6,469 nt of DNA from Saprospiraceae bacterium (GTDB lineage: Bacteria > Bacteroidota > Bacteroidia > Chitinophagales > Saprospiraceae). The notes below the pieces were generated by a model, which did not search any database, had not been told where the DNA came from, and saw only the letters and a list, made by a program, of their open reading frames with translations. Position 1 is the stretch's first letter; every line of letters begins with the position of its first letter. The stretch lies in contig JAGQWV010000166.1 of the NCBI GenBank assembly GCA_020437045.1, positions 1-6,469 on the forward strand. Reading direction: 5' to 3'. The translations under genes and the position numbers were made by a program. Positions 1-6,469 of the stretch are shown piece after piece.

Positions 1-566
1 CAACCTTGCACGGAATTTTGTCTACCCAGCGCTGTCACATAGCGGGGCGCTCCTTTGTCCATGGCTAAACCATTGAGGTGACATCGATCTTCTGATACCA
101 TGGAGTCAATAAAGAAAGGTTTCCAGGTTGGCTGCCAGCTAAACTGATCAGACATGGTGACCAGACAGGAAAAGGAGGTATTCACTCCCCATAATTTATC
201 ATCCTTTCCCCAGTGCAAATCATGTATGTCTACCAATCCCGTAAAATAAGTCAGCTGTGGCACAAAAAAAGCATCATAAATCCCCGGATTCTTTGGGTAA
301 GTAACTCCTAATCCAGGGGCATTGGTCAGTACAATGACTTCATCCCGGGTGGCCACTGCCATCCGCTTACCATTTATCGCCAGACCCATGGCCCGATCGA
401 AAGTACGGGGCAATTGCACCAGGTGCTGTTCATCCTTAGCCGAAATAAATACCACCTTACCGGCCTGATAGGTGCTGATGGCTATAGTGCAATTCAATTG
501 GGATAGCAATTCGGGTAAGTTAGCACTATAGGTACAACTGAAAGGAGGTAACGGCGAATCAGGCAT
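1..566 (-). CDS. DUF4915/TIGR03032-family protein, C-terminus beyond window
   Basis: The first 188 residues of a longer protein are present; the rest lies beyond position 1. I recognise the family from a series of motifs: STYQAGKVVFI (about 31-41), a DRAMGLAI block (about 57-64), VDIHDLHWG (112-120), LWGVNTSFSCL (125-135), and EDRCHLNGLA followed by RYVTALG (159-181). These match the conserved blocks of TIGR03032/DUF4915, a family of unknown biochemical function. The repeated short strand-turn pattern fits a beta-propeller-like fold, which is inference. The start at ATG 566 is supported by an in-frame TAA just upstream and by the usual short N-terminus before the STYQAGK block. There is no signal peptide or membrane segment, so a cytoplasmic location is likely. 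It begins 23 nt after the stop of the upstream lipoprotein gene, which suggests it belongs to the same transcript. Its role beside secreted glycan-active proteins is unknown. Confidence 0.85.
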   Translation of the reverse strand, partial: MPDSPLPPFSCTYSANLPELLSQLNCTIAISTYQAGKVVFISAKDEQHLVQLPRTFDRAMGLAINGKRMAVATRDEVIVLTNAPGLGVTYPKNPGIYDAFFVPQLTYFTGLVDIHDLHWGKDDKLWGVNTSFSCLVTMSDQFSWQPTWKPFFIDSMVSEDRCHLNGLAMDKGAPRYVTALGRQNSVQG

Positions 567-589
567 GTAATCTTTTTAATTTTCCGAAA

Positions 590-1765
590 TTAATCTTCAA
601 AAATCATCCGAATAAATCTTGGCCGGTAAATATGAGCATCCTTTTTTATATCATTCCAAAAATCAAATGATATAGTATTATAGCTAATCAACAATTCACC
701 CGGCTTCGAAAGAGCAGGATGAGCTTTGGCATTGTATGGCAAAAGACCTTCCTCGATTTCCGGAGTGCGGTAGATCTCCTGAATATCCGAAAATGGCCCA
801 ACCGGAGAAGCTCCGATCATAATGCCTACCTTATCGGATATACCCAGCACCTGAAAAGTCAATAGATAACGACCATCCGGTAATGGAGTCACACTCAACT
901 CGTTGGATACCGCCTTGGTAACCGGTTTTAATGAATTTATATCTGACGACCATTCGGAATTACTCCAGTATTCCCAAGTTCCAAAGTCTTCAAACGTTGC
1001 GGACGGTGCCCGTGAAACCACCAGATTTTTATCCTCTCCAATACATCCGTACACATAAATGTATCCATCCGGATCCGGAGCACCGGCCCATTTGGTATTT
1101 ACCAAAAGCCCGGCGCCCAGGTTACCTTTCCCCACATCGGTTATATCCAGGTGCAAAGGTGTTGATAATTGCTCATAACCTGCGAAAGGAGGTTGTACCG
1201 AAGACGACCGTAACAAGGACACATCTAATTCTTCAAAATCAAAGACATTCTCTCCCGTCTTCCGGATATGATAGGCAAAAAGATACAGTTTGCCACCCAG
1301 ATCTCGATTGACGAAGCCATCACCCAACCAAAAGTATTCTCCTGTTGTATCCGCACCTTCCGGCTGAAAAAAACTGATGGGTCCATTTTTATCGTGATTG
1401 ATAAAAAAATGGAGGTTTTCTTTGTTAACAGTTTCCCCTTTAAAAATAGCCGCCGAATTATTGATCATGGTATCGTGTACCGGGACATTATTAATCACCT
1501 GCCCCACATAGGTATCACTAAAAATCATTAAAACCTCGCGATCGGGATTGTAGGAATCATTACCATCCAGTGGAATAGAAAAAACACCGTCTGCACCAAA
1601 CCAACCAGAATCCCTTAAAAATAAATCAGTCCAATCCCGGGCTGGTTCCACACGGAAATTTAGTGGCTCGTTTATATTAATATTCTTTTTGGAGGGGGAA
1701 GGCGTACATGAAATAATTATGATGGCCAGGAAAAAAGACACAACTTTATTTGTTATGGTTTGCAT
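590..1765 (-). CDS. Predicted lipoprotein, five-bladed beta-propeller (DUF4185/DUF5005-like), paralogue 3
   Basis: This is a 391-residue predicted lipoprotein. A short signal peptide (MQTITNK, then a hydrophobic run) ends in a lipobox-like IISC with Cys20. The mature part carries GWFGADG (54-60), FSDTYVG (82-88), NNS (102-104), EYFWLGDG (143-150), YIYVYG (235-240), NELSV (288-292), a YNAKAHP block leading to LLISYN (344-363), and YRPRFIRM near the C-terminus (380-387). This layout resembles the secreted five-bladed propellers related to glycoside hydrolase clans (DUF4185, DUF5005). The conserved Asp residues in GAD, SDT and LGD are candidate active-site acids, but catalysis is inferred only. 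The frame can be extended to an ATG at 1792, 2 nt after the previous stop. I prefer ATG 1765 because it gives a standard signal peptide like those of its two neighbours. It is closest to the paralogue just upstream. Its substrate is unknown, and a purely binding role is possible. Confidence 0.82.
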   Translation of the reverse strand: MQTITNKVVSFFLAIIIISCTPSPSKKNININEPLNFRVEPARDWTDLFLRDSGWFGADGVFSIPLDGNDSYNPDREVLMIFSDTYVGQVINNVPVHDTMINNSAAIFKGETVNKENLHFFINHDKNGPISFFQPEGADTTGEYFWLGDGFVNRDLGGKLYLFAYHIRKTGENVFDFEELDVSLLRSSSVQPPFAGYEQLSTPLHLDITDVGKGNLGAGLLVNTKWAGAPDPDGYIYVYGCIGEDKNLVVSRAPSATFEDFGTWEYWSNSEWSSDINSLKPVTKAVSNELSVTPLPDGRYLLTFQVLGISDKVGIMIGASPVGPFSDIQEIYRTPEIEEGLLPYNAKAHPALSKPGELLISYNTISFDFWNDIKKDAHIYRPRFIRMIFED

Positions 1766-1794
1766 GGTATAATTTACCCATTTCGCTTTCATGG

Positions 1795-2925
1795 CTATTC
1801 AAAGATTAACTTAAAAAAACGGGGCCGGTATAGATGGGGATAATCCCCAATCTGATTCCAAAAGTCAAAAGAATTTACATTATAACTCACTATCAGTTGT
1901 CCGGGAGATGACAAGGTAGGATGGGCTTTCGCATTGTAGGTAAAAAACTCTTTTTCCTGTAATGCCTCCGAACAATCCCAAAGGGAAATCTTATCTCCAA
2001 ATGGTCCGACGGGTGTATCGGCCATCCGCATCCCTACCGTAGGATAAATCCCACTTTCCTGAAAAATCAAAAGATATTTTCCTTCGTTCCTGGTGACACT
2101 CAATTCGTTTGATGCTGAATCAGCCACAGCAACCGCCAATTTAAAATCATTTACCCAATCATTTCCATTCCAAAATCGCCAGGTGTCATATTCCTGAAAA
2201 TCATTGGGCATCACTCTGGCGACCAGAACCTGCTTGTTAGGATCTCTAATACCGTAAATATAGATATATCCGTCATTCGGGTCCTCCAATATACCGGCTC
2301 CAAAAGAGGTGATCCATCCGTGATCATTTTCAAAAAAAGGTAACTCCGTTTGATGCTGATCTTCAAAAGGAAACGCACTACCGGAAGGGATCGTAATCAC
2401 CACTCCTCCAAGAATTTCAAATTTAAATTTATCGGGAGAATCCGGACGGTCAATAACCCGATATGCAAAGATGTGAATATCACCGGTGTTTGAATTATAA
2501 TATCCGTCTCCCAGCCAGAAATATTCTCCTGCCTCCGCTTCGGCTAATTTTACCGGAAAAATCGATTGGTCATTATTTGCACTGTCCTGGGGTATTGGAA
2601 AAGTGATCTTATCCATATCGGGTTTCTTCCCCTCCAGAAATGCCACCGAGTTATTTACCATGTGATATCCTTTTTGCAATACTCCATTTTTAATCTTCCC
2701 AAGCATCGTATCACTAAAAATAATTAACTGGCGACTGGTATCGCGATCCATGGGAATAGCAAAAATACCATCTCCCCCAAACCAACCTTCCTCCCGGATA
2801 AATAATTTACTCCATTCCGGAGCATCGGACACAACATATTTCAAAGGAGAGGAGACCACTGCTTTCTGATTGCAGGATAATAGGATAAGCGAAATATAAA
2901 GTAGATATTGTATTCTCTGTTGCAT
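1795..2925 (-). CDS. Predicted lipoprotein, five-bladed beta-propeller (DUF4185/DUF5005-like), paralogue 2
   Basis: This is a 376-residue predicted lipoprotein. MQQRIQYLLYISLILLSC is a compact lipoprotein signal ending at Cys18. It shares the full motif series of the downstream copy: GWFGGDG (47-53), FSDTMLG (70-76), NNS (91-93), EYFWLGDG (134-141), YIYIYGIR (220-227), NELSV (273-277), a YNAKAHP block with IVSYN (330-349), and YRPRFF (366-371). The protein is therefore a divergent tandem duplicate with the same predicted fold. The open frame extends to 3003, but that codon is TTG, it overlaps the previous gene's stop, and the extra 26 residues are not signal-like. ATG 2925 is therefore chosen, leaving a 68-nt gap to the upstream gene. 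No Shine-Dalgarno sequence is visible, only an AT-rich stretch. Enzymatic activity on a carbohydrate is inferred from fold and context; the substrate cannot be read from the sequence. Confidence 0.83.
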   Translation of the reverse strand: MQQRIQYLLYISLILLSCNQKAVVSSPLKYVVSDAPEWSKLFIREEGWFGGDGIFAIPMDRDTSRQLIIFSDTMLGKIKNGVLQKGYHMVNNSVAFLEGKKPDMDKITFPIPQDSANNDQSIFPVKLAEAEAGEYFWLGDGYYNSNTGDIHIFAYRVIDRPDSPDKFKFEILGGVVITIPSGSAFPFEDQHQTELPFFENDHGWITSFGAGILEDPNDGYIYIYGIRDPNKQVLVARVMPNDFQEYDTWRFWNGNDWVNDFKLAVAVADSASNELSVTRNEGKYLLIFQESGIYPTVGMRMADTPVGPFGDKISLWDCSEALQEKEFFTYNAKAHPTLSSPGQLIVSYNVNSFDFWNQIGDYPHLYRPRFFKLIFE

Positions 2926-2993
2926 GCCTAAATAATAATTATTCAGAAATACCTTGCCTTCCGGATGGATAATAATTGCCACCTTCGGATGTG

Positions 2994-4148
2994 CTATTTC
3001 CAATCATCGATGCGAATAAATTTTGGCCGGTAAAGATCCACATTGGTAAATAGATCATTAAAATTAAAACTATTAATATTATACGAAATCCTCAACTCGT
3101 CATGTTCGGAGAGCTCAGGATGTACAAAGCTGTTATAGGTAAAAACCTGATCCGTATTTTCCGGAGTACAATAAATTGTCCTTCTGTTTTGATAAGGTCC
3201 TTCCGCTTTTTCTGATTGCATGATTTGAATTTTACGACTGAAATAAGGCTCATGGGTAATCAGATAAAAAATGCCATCGCTCTTTATGACACTAAATTGA
3301 TCGGAGATATTATTGGCGATTACAAAATCACTCGGATGATTCAACCAATCCGTTCCGTCATAAAAAGACCACTGATTAGTTAAATCTCCCTGGGGTGCCC
3401 TTGCTATGTGCGCCGTCTTACTAAGGCCCCTGGTCCGGATGCCGTAAATGTAGGTGTAAGTATCATCTTCCAGAAGACAAGATCCGTAAGAAATTTCTGG
3501 TGATTCAATTTTGCGCTGTTTCGACTCTATCAAGAGCGTTGAAGGATCCATGATCGCCAGGTCAAAACCTGTGTAGGCAAAATCCCAGGCTCCTCCAGAT
3601 CCAGAACTACCCAATTCTCCCAGTAACCATTGAATCTTTCCATTATAAATCGTGGCATCCAAAGGCCAATACCAATTTTTTACATTTTCAGGGCTAATAA
3701 AGGCGCGGGGATTTCCGGAAGTGCCTCCAAAAAGAGTGGTAAGGTGGTCTCCATCCTGCAAGACGATACTGTTGCGGATAAATGGCGTTTCACCCCGGGT
3801 TCTTTCAGCACTCACAGTACCCAAAAAGGTATCACCAAACATCCACATTATTTTTCCATCCGGAAGGAGCAACGAATAGGTGGCATCGGCGCCGGTCCAT
3901 CCATTTCCATATCTGGTAAATAAGAGATCGTAATGACAATCCTGGAAAACCTTTACGGTTGCAGCCCAACAATTGTCTGTTTGCTCCACCACTTTAAAAT
4001 CACAAAATTGATCCGAGCGACTGGAATCGACTTCATAAATTCCCGTATCGATTAGTTGATCTCCTGATTCGCCGACAGGAATCAAATCCTCCTTGACACA
4101 AGTGATAAAAATGGAAAACAGTAAAATGATCTTTAAAATTTTTCCCAT
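2994..4148 (-). CDS. Predicted surface lipoprotein, five-bladed beta-propeller, most divergent paralogue 1
   Basis: This is a 384-residue protein. The signal peptide ends at ITC with Cys17 and continues as C-V-K-E-D, which fits the C-x-K-(D/E)2 lipoprotein export signal described in Capnocytophaga, so surface exposure is plausible. The domain shows GWTGADA (83-89), MFGDTFLG (103-110), RNS (125-127), WYWPLDA (159-165), YTYIYGIR (231-238), DQFSV (283-287), YNSFVHPEL (338-346), SYNIN (355-359) and YRPKFIR (373-379). These align in order with the two downstream paralogues. It differs in having Gln where they have Glu in NELSV, FVHP in place of KAHP, and a longer segment before the first blade with Cys49, Cys60 and Cys71, which could form disulfides. 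ATG 4148 shares its A with the TGA stop of the esterase gene, which favours translational coupling; the TTG one codon upstream is unlikely to be the start. The function is probably glycan hydrolysis or binding, and the substrate is unknown. Confidence 0.83.
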   Translation of the reverse strand: MGKILKIILLFSIFITCVKEDLIPVGESGDQLIDTGIYEVDSSRSDQFCDFKVVEQTDNCWAATVKVFQDCHYDLLFTRYGNGWTGADATYSLLLPDGKIMWMFGDTFLGTVSAERTRGETPFIRNSIVLQDGDHLTTLFGGTSGNPRAFISPENVKNWYWPLDATIYNGKIQWLLGELGSSGSGGAWDFAYTGFDLAIMDPSTLLIESKQRKIESPEISYGSCLLEDDTYTYIYGIRTRGLSKTAHIARAPQGDLTNQWSFYDGTDWLNHPSDFVIANNISDQFSVIKSDGIFYLITHEPYFSRKIQIMQSEKAEGPYQNRRTIYCTPENTDQVFTYNSFVHPELSEHDELRISYNINSFNFNDLFTNVDLYRPKFIRIDDWK

Positions 4149-4150
4149 CA
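4146..4150 (-). promoter_or_regulatory. TGATG stop-start overlap, translational coupling site
   Basis: The TGA stop of the esterase gene (4150-4148) and the ATG of the first propeller gene (4148-4146) share one base. No ribosome binding site is evident for the downstream gene, so reinitiation by ribosomes finishing the esterase is the simple explanation. This fixes the start of the lipoprotein gene and ties its expression to that of the esterase. Confidence 0.7.
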
Positions 4151-6145
4151 AAACCTTGGAGCTTTAGCGTTAAATTCCTTACCTGTTGTAGTACCTGGCC
4201 AAGTATCAGTGCGAAAAGGAAGTGCCGGCAATGCTTGTTCATTTGTCAAATTCAGTGGTCCCGGGTTGTCAGACCAGGCATAGCGTAATGCCACTGGAGT
4301 ATCCACCTGTCTGGAAAACACTTCAAGATGATCACCCACCATTTCCGCTTTCGCCCAATGAAAGACCCTATCCGGACCAGACAATGCAAAACCCCGGATA
4401 TACCCATATTTATCTGTGACTACCGGAGTACCGCCATCGGATGCATAGTAAACTAAAGCTTTCCCATCGACAAATTCGACCCGGTCGATTTCAGGTCCAT
4501 GCCATGGTACATCCTGATGATAAACGATATTTTCCGCCGCCAGAGCTAATCGCAAACCGACATCCACCTTGTTTCGTGGATGGATATCACCAGCTTCACC
4601 AATGTCGATAGTGACGGCCATCCCGGTCGAAGGCAGGGCCAGTGCCATGGTTTGTGCTTCACGTAATTCAGCCCATTCACTAGGCTCAGGTCGATCACTT
4701 TCTGCCTTATAATTTGCCAGTTGGACAAAAAGAAAAGGAAGGTTGGAATTCTTCCATTCCTTACGCCAATCATGGATCAATGCGGGAAAAAGCTTCCGGT
4801 ATTCTTCCGCCCGATCCGCATTCGACTCTCCCTGATACCAAATAATTCCTGTGACCGGCAATTGCGTAAGCGGTGCAATATTGGCATTAAATAAAACCCC
4901 TGGTGAAGAGAAGGGGGTCAAATTAACAGTAGGCAAGGTGGTAAAAGCTGTAGTATCAATTTGCAGACCAGGACGCATTTTCCATGTCCCCCTGATCATA
5001 CCGGACATCCAAAAAGCATTGGTACTAAATCCACCCCTTCCTCCAATATCGAAAGCCCGGATGACCAGAACATTATCCCGCTCCTTCAGAAGATGGCTAG
5101 GTATCCAGTAATTACGATGATTATGTCTTCCGTAGGTTTCTCCTATTTTAATACCATTGACCCAGGTAATATCGTAATCATCGATTTGACTCAGTTGCAA
5201 TAGGATACTATCTTGATGTTCCGCACCCTGGGGCAGGTCAAATTGCTTCCGGTACCAAACTGCTCCATCCCAGTTTTGCAGGCCCTGATCTTCCCAAAAT
5301 CCAGGCACCTGGATATCGGTCCAGCTGGAGATGTCCGTTTCTGGCCGATACCACTTACCCTCGATACCCGGTCCTGTCAAGTACATTTTATCCTCCCAGG
5401 CATCCTTGTTTTCGGCAAAGTCCGCATCTAATTGAGCAACGGATTTATTTCTTTCGATCACCGGTAAAATCTCTGGCCTAAACTGCGCAAACTCTGCCAA
5501 AGACTCATTACTCATCCAGGTTTCTACCGCTGTGGCTCCCAGACTACTATTGATGATGCCTATCGGGATATGCAAATCCTTCTGGAGAAAGCGACTAAAG
5601 TGATATGCTACGGCTGAAAAATCAGCAATATGTTCCTCACTGAGTGACACCCATTCACCTCCCTGTATATCATCTTGCCTCACATAATCGGATCCAATTT
5701 GTACGGTGAGCAATCGCAGGGGTGCCTGGTTTAGCCAGGACGAATCGATTTCCTCATAGGGAGTTTGCCGGACCGGCCATTGCATATTGGACTGACCAGA
5801 AGCGACCCAAACATCTCCAATCCAGATATCGGTCAGTTCGAGAATGTCCGTCCCTGCTATATTCAGGGTAAAAGGACCACCGGCTAATTTTGGTAAAAAA
5901 GTAATCGACCACCTTCCTTCACCGTCTACCATAACGGTTTTTTCCTCCTGATCAAACCTGATCTGCAATTGACTATCAATGTCGGACCACCCCCAAATAC
6001 GAATCGGTTGCCCACGCTGAAGCACCATATGACTGCTCAAGAAATGAGGTAACTTTATTTCCGCACGAATCTGAGGAACAAAAAGCCAGAGGCTAAACAG
6101 TCCGGCAAACAGGTGCTTGGCTCCAGTTCTCCCAATGAATCTCAT
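4148..6145 (-). CDS. Secreted SGNH-type sialate O-acetylesterase homologue
   Basis: This 665-residue protein is predicted to remove O-acetyl esters from glycans in the periplasm or outside the cell. A Sec signal peptide ends at IRA|EI (cleavage after Ala28). An N-terminal beta domain (about 29-105) precedes the SGNH/SASA catalytic domain. That domain holds the nucleophile motif GQSNM (117-121, Ser119), the INSSLGATAVETW block (198-210), WYQGESNA (436-443), and GDIHP (519-523), with Asp520 and His522 as likely triad partners. Between residues 265 and 370 the catalytic domain is interrupted by a jelly-roll module resembling the sugar-binding domain of family 2 glycosidases (FWEDQG, VWYRKQFDLP, DDYDITWVNG, NYWIP). 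This interrupted arrangement and the length are usual for Bacteroidota members. The annotation name is historical: many members act on acetylated xylan or other glycans, so sialic acid is not implied. It is the first gene of the probable operon. Confidence 0.9.
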   Translation of the reverse strand: MRFIGRTGAKHLFAGLFSLWLFVPQIRAEIKLPHFLSSHMVLQRGQPIRIWGWSDIDSQLQIRFDQEEKTVMVDGEGRWSITFLPKLAGGPFTLNIAGTDILELTDIWIGDVWVASGQSNMQWPVRQTPYEEIDSSWLNQAPLRLLTVQIGSDYVRQDDIQGGEWVSLSEEHIADFSAVAYHFSRFLQKDLHIPIGIINSSLGATAVETWMSNESLAEFAQFRPEILPVIERNKSVAQLDADFAENKDAWEDKMYLTGPGIEGKWYRPETDISSWTDIQVPGFWEDQGLQNWDGAVWYRKQFDLPQGAEHQDSILLQLSQIDDYDITWVNGIKIGETYGRHNHRNYWIPSHLLKERDNVLVIRAFDIGGRGGFSTNAFWMSGMIRGTWKMRPGLQIDTTAFTTLPTVNLTPFSSPGVLFNANIAPLTQLPVTGIIWYQGESNADRAEEYRKLFPALIHDWRKEWKNSNLPFLFVQLANYKAESDRPEPSEWAELREAQTMALALPSTGMAVTIDIGEAGDIHPRNKVDVGLRLALAAENIVYHQDVPWHGPEIDRVEFVDGKALVYYASDGGTPVVTDKYGYIRGFALSGPDRVFHWAKAEMVGDHLEVFSRQVDTPVALRYAWSDNPGPLNLTNEQALPALPFRTDTWPGTTTGKEFNAKAPRF

Positions 6146-6161
6146 AGATGTGGCAGTTAGA

Positions 6162-6185
6162 ATATGTTCAAATGTTTGAACATAT
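6162..6185. promoter_or_regulatory. Perfect 24-bp palindrome, candidate repressor operator
   Basis: Two perfect 11-bp arms (ATATGTTCAAA and its exact complement TTTGAACATAT) flank a 2-nt spacer. The site starts 16 nt before the esterase ATG and begins directly after the putative -7 element, so it would cover the transcription start point. That placement and symmetry are typical of a dimeric helix-turn-helix repressor such as TetR- or GntR-type proteins, but the regulator is not in the window and its family is a guess. In the mRNA the same sequence could instead form a hairpin near the 5' end. Confidence 0.65.
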
Positions 6186-6193
6186 CAAATATA
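6186..6193 (-). promoter_or_regulatory. Bacteroidota-type -7 promoter element (TATATTTG)
   Basis: Read on the minus strand, 6193-6186 is TATATTTG, an exact match to the TAnnTTTG -7 consensus of the Bacteroidota primary sigma factor. Transcription would start around 6180, giving a leader of roughly 35 nt before the esterase. No good -33 TTTG is present; the nearest candidate is TTCA at 6217-6214. The promoter may therefore be weak or need an activator. It is the only convincing promoter seen upstream of the gene cluster. Confidence 0.5.
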
Positions 6194-6232
6194 AAAAATT
6201 TAAACCGGTATTGTGAATTAGGGTTTTGTCAT

Positions 6233-6264
6233 GACTGTCCCGACATCAATCGTCGGGGAGAGTC
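6233..6264. repeat. Stem-loop with CCCGAC/GTCGGG core
   Basis: An inverted repeat has a perfect 6-bp core (6239-6244 with 6252-6257) around a 7-nt loop. Outer pairs (GAC...GTC, 6233-6235 with 6262-6264) extend it, with one bulge and one mismatch. No T-run follows on either strand, so it is not a classical intrinsic terminator. It lies upstream of the promoter element and could be a dispersed REP-like palindrome or the terminator region of a gene beyond the window. Confidence 0.5.
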
Positions 6265-6275
6265 AAAAGGCCCAA

Positions 6276-6363
6276 TAAAATCGGGTGCTCCACGGTAATT
6301 TTGCCTCTCAATCGTAGTCATCATTAGGGTGAGAAGCAAAATTGCCGGACGTACCTGATTTTA
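6276..6363. repeat. Long imperfect inverted repeat / extended stem-loop
   Basis: An inner helix pairs 6294-6310 with 6330-6346: 17 positions, with one mismatch and one G-T pair. It closes a 19-nt loop. After an internal loop (6287-6292 against 6348-6352), an outer helix pairs 6276-6286 with 6353-6363: 11 positions, with one G-T pair. Weaker complementarity continues outward towards 6265 and 6378. No open reading frame overlaps it and no U-tract follows. It may be a degenerate MITE-like element, a structured RNA or a terminator-type structure of an upstream transcript. Confidence 0.55.
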
Positions 6364-6469
6364 CAGGCATTTTAGCTCGCAGTAGAAAGTCTAATGCATA
6401 ATGCCGGTTAAACCTGCGGCAGACAGATGAGACTTCGCTATAGATTAAATATCATCGACCGGAAAAAAT
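6364..6469. other. Non-coding remainder of the upstream intergenic region
   Basis: The remaining bases show no supportable gene, tRNA-like fold or promoter. A short GGCATT (6366-6371) and AATGCC (6400-6405) pair could form a weak stem. CCTGCGGCAG (6413-6422) is a small imperfect palindrome. Whichever gene precedes the cluster lies beyond the window. Confidence 0.4.

Noticed and set aside
171..180. AAAGGAGGTA on the plus strand, a perfect Shine-Dalgarno-like sequence, repeated at 541-550 and nearly at 1184.
   Set aside because: No plausible plus-strand gene follows; the ATG after the second copy is followed at once by TAA. At 171 and 541 the bases are the complement of coding codons in the DUF4915 gene, and at 1184 of codons in the propeller gene.
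931..1531. Plus-strand open frames of 126 and 87 codons opposite the last propeller gene.
   Set aside because: They lie antisense within a well-supported gene, carry no recognisable domains and have low-complexity, shadow-like composition.
2926..2993. A possible internal promoter (TATTTCTG, close to TAnnTTTG) in the gap before the middle propeller gene.
   Set aside because: It mismatches the consensus at one fixed position and no TTTG lies at the expected upstream distance, so it is too weak to list.
4851..5431. Several overlapping plus-strand open frames opposite the esterase gene.
   Set aside because: They overlap the conserved esterase coding sequence in antisense and show no family motifs or start signals.
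6233..6264. Reading the CCCGAC/GTCGGG hairpin as an intrinsic terminator.
   Set aside because: Neither strand has a T-run directly after the stem, and the gene it would terminate is not visible.

Overview
The window looks like a piece of a Bacteroidota chromosome. The evidence is a TAnnTTTG-type promoter element, translation starts that lack a clear Shine-Dalgarno sequence, runs of short lipoprotein signal peptides, and protein families typical of glycan-degradation loci in that phylum. Assignment below phylum level cannot be supported from the sequence.

Every gene lies on the minus strand, so transcription runs from high to low coordinates. The order is: an intergenic region of about 320 bp (6146-6469) with two stem-loops, a promoter -7 element and a perfect palindrome; a secreted SGNH-type sialate O-acetylesterase homologue (4148-6145); three tandem, divergent paralogues of a lipoprotein with a predicted five-bladed beta-propeller fold related to DUF4185/DUF5005-type proteins (2994-4148, 1795-2925, 590-1765); and the N-terminal part of a DUF4915/TIGR03032-family protein (1-566), which runs off the window. 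Gaps are short or absent: a 1-nt TGATG overlap, then 68, 29 and 23 nt. The five genes are therefore probably one operon driven from the promoter near 6190.

A working model, which is inference, is an exported carbohydrate-processing module. The esterase would remove acetyl groups from a glycan and the three propeller lipoproteins would bind or cleave the deacetylated chain at the cell envelope. The DUF4915 protein has no signal peptide and would act in the cytoplasm in an unknown role. No SusC/SusD pair, sulfatase or regulator gene lies in the window, so the substrate cannot be named.

Points that deserve attention are the triplication of an uncharacterised propeller protein; a Glu-to-Gln difference at a conserved motif in the most divergent copy; a 24-bp palindrome placed where a repressor would block transcription start; and a long imperfect stem-loop upstream of the promoter. 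The longest possible reading frames of two propeller genes begin with TTG, and their true starts are very probably internal ATG codons.
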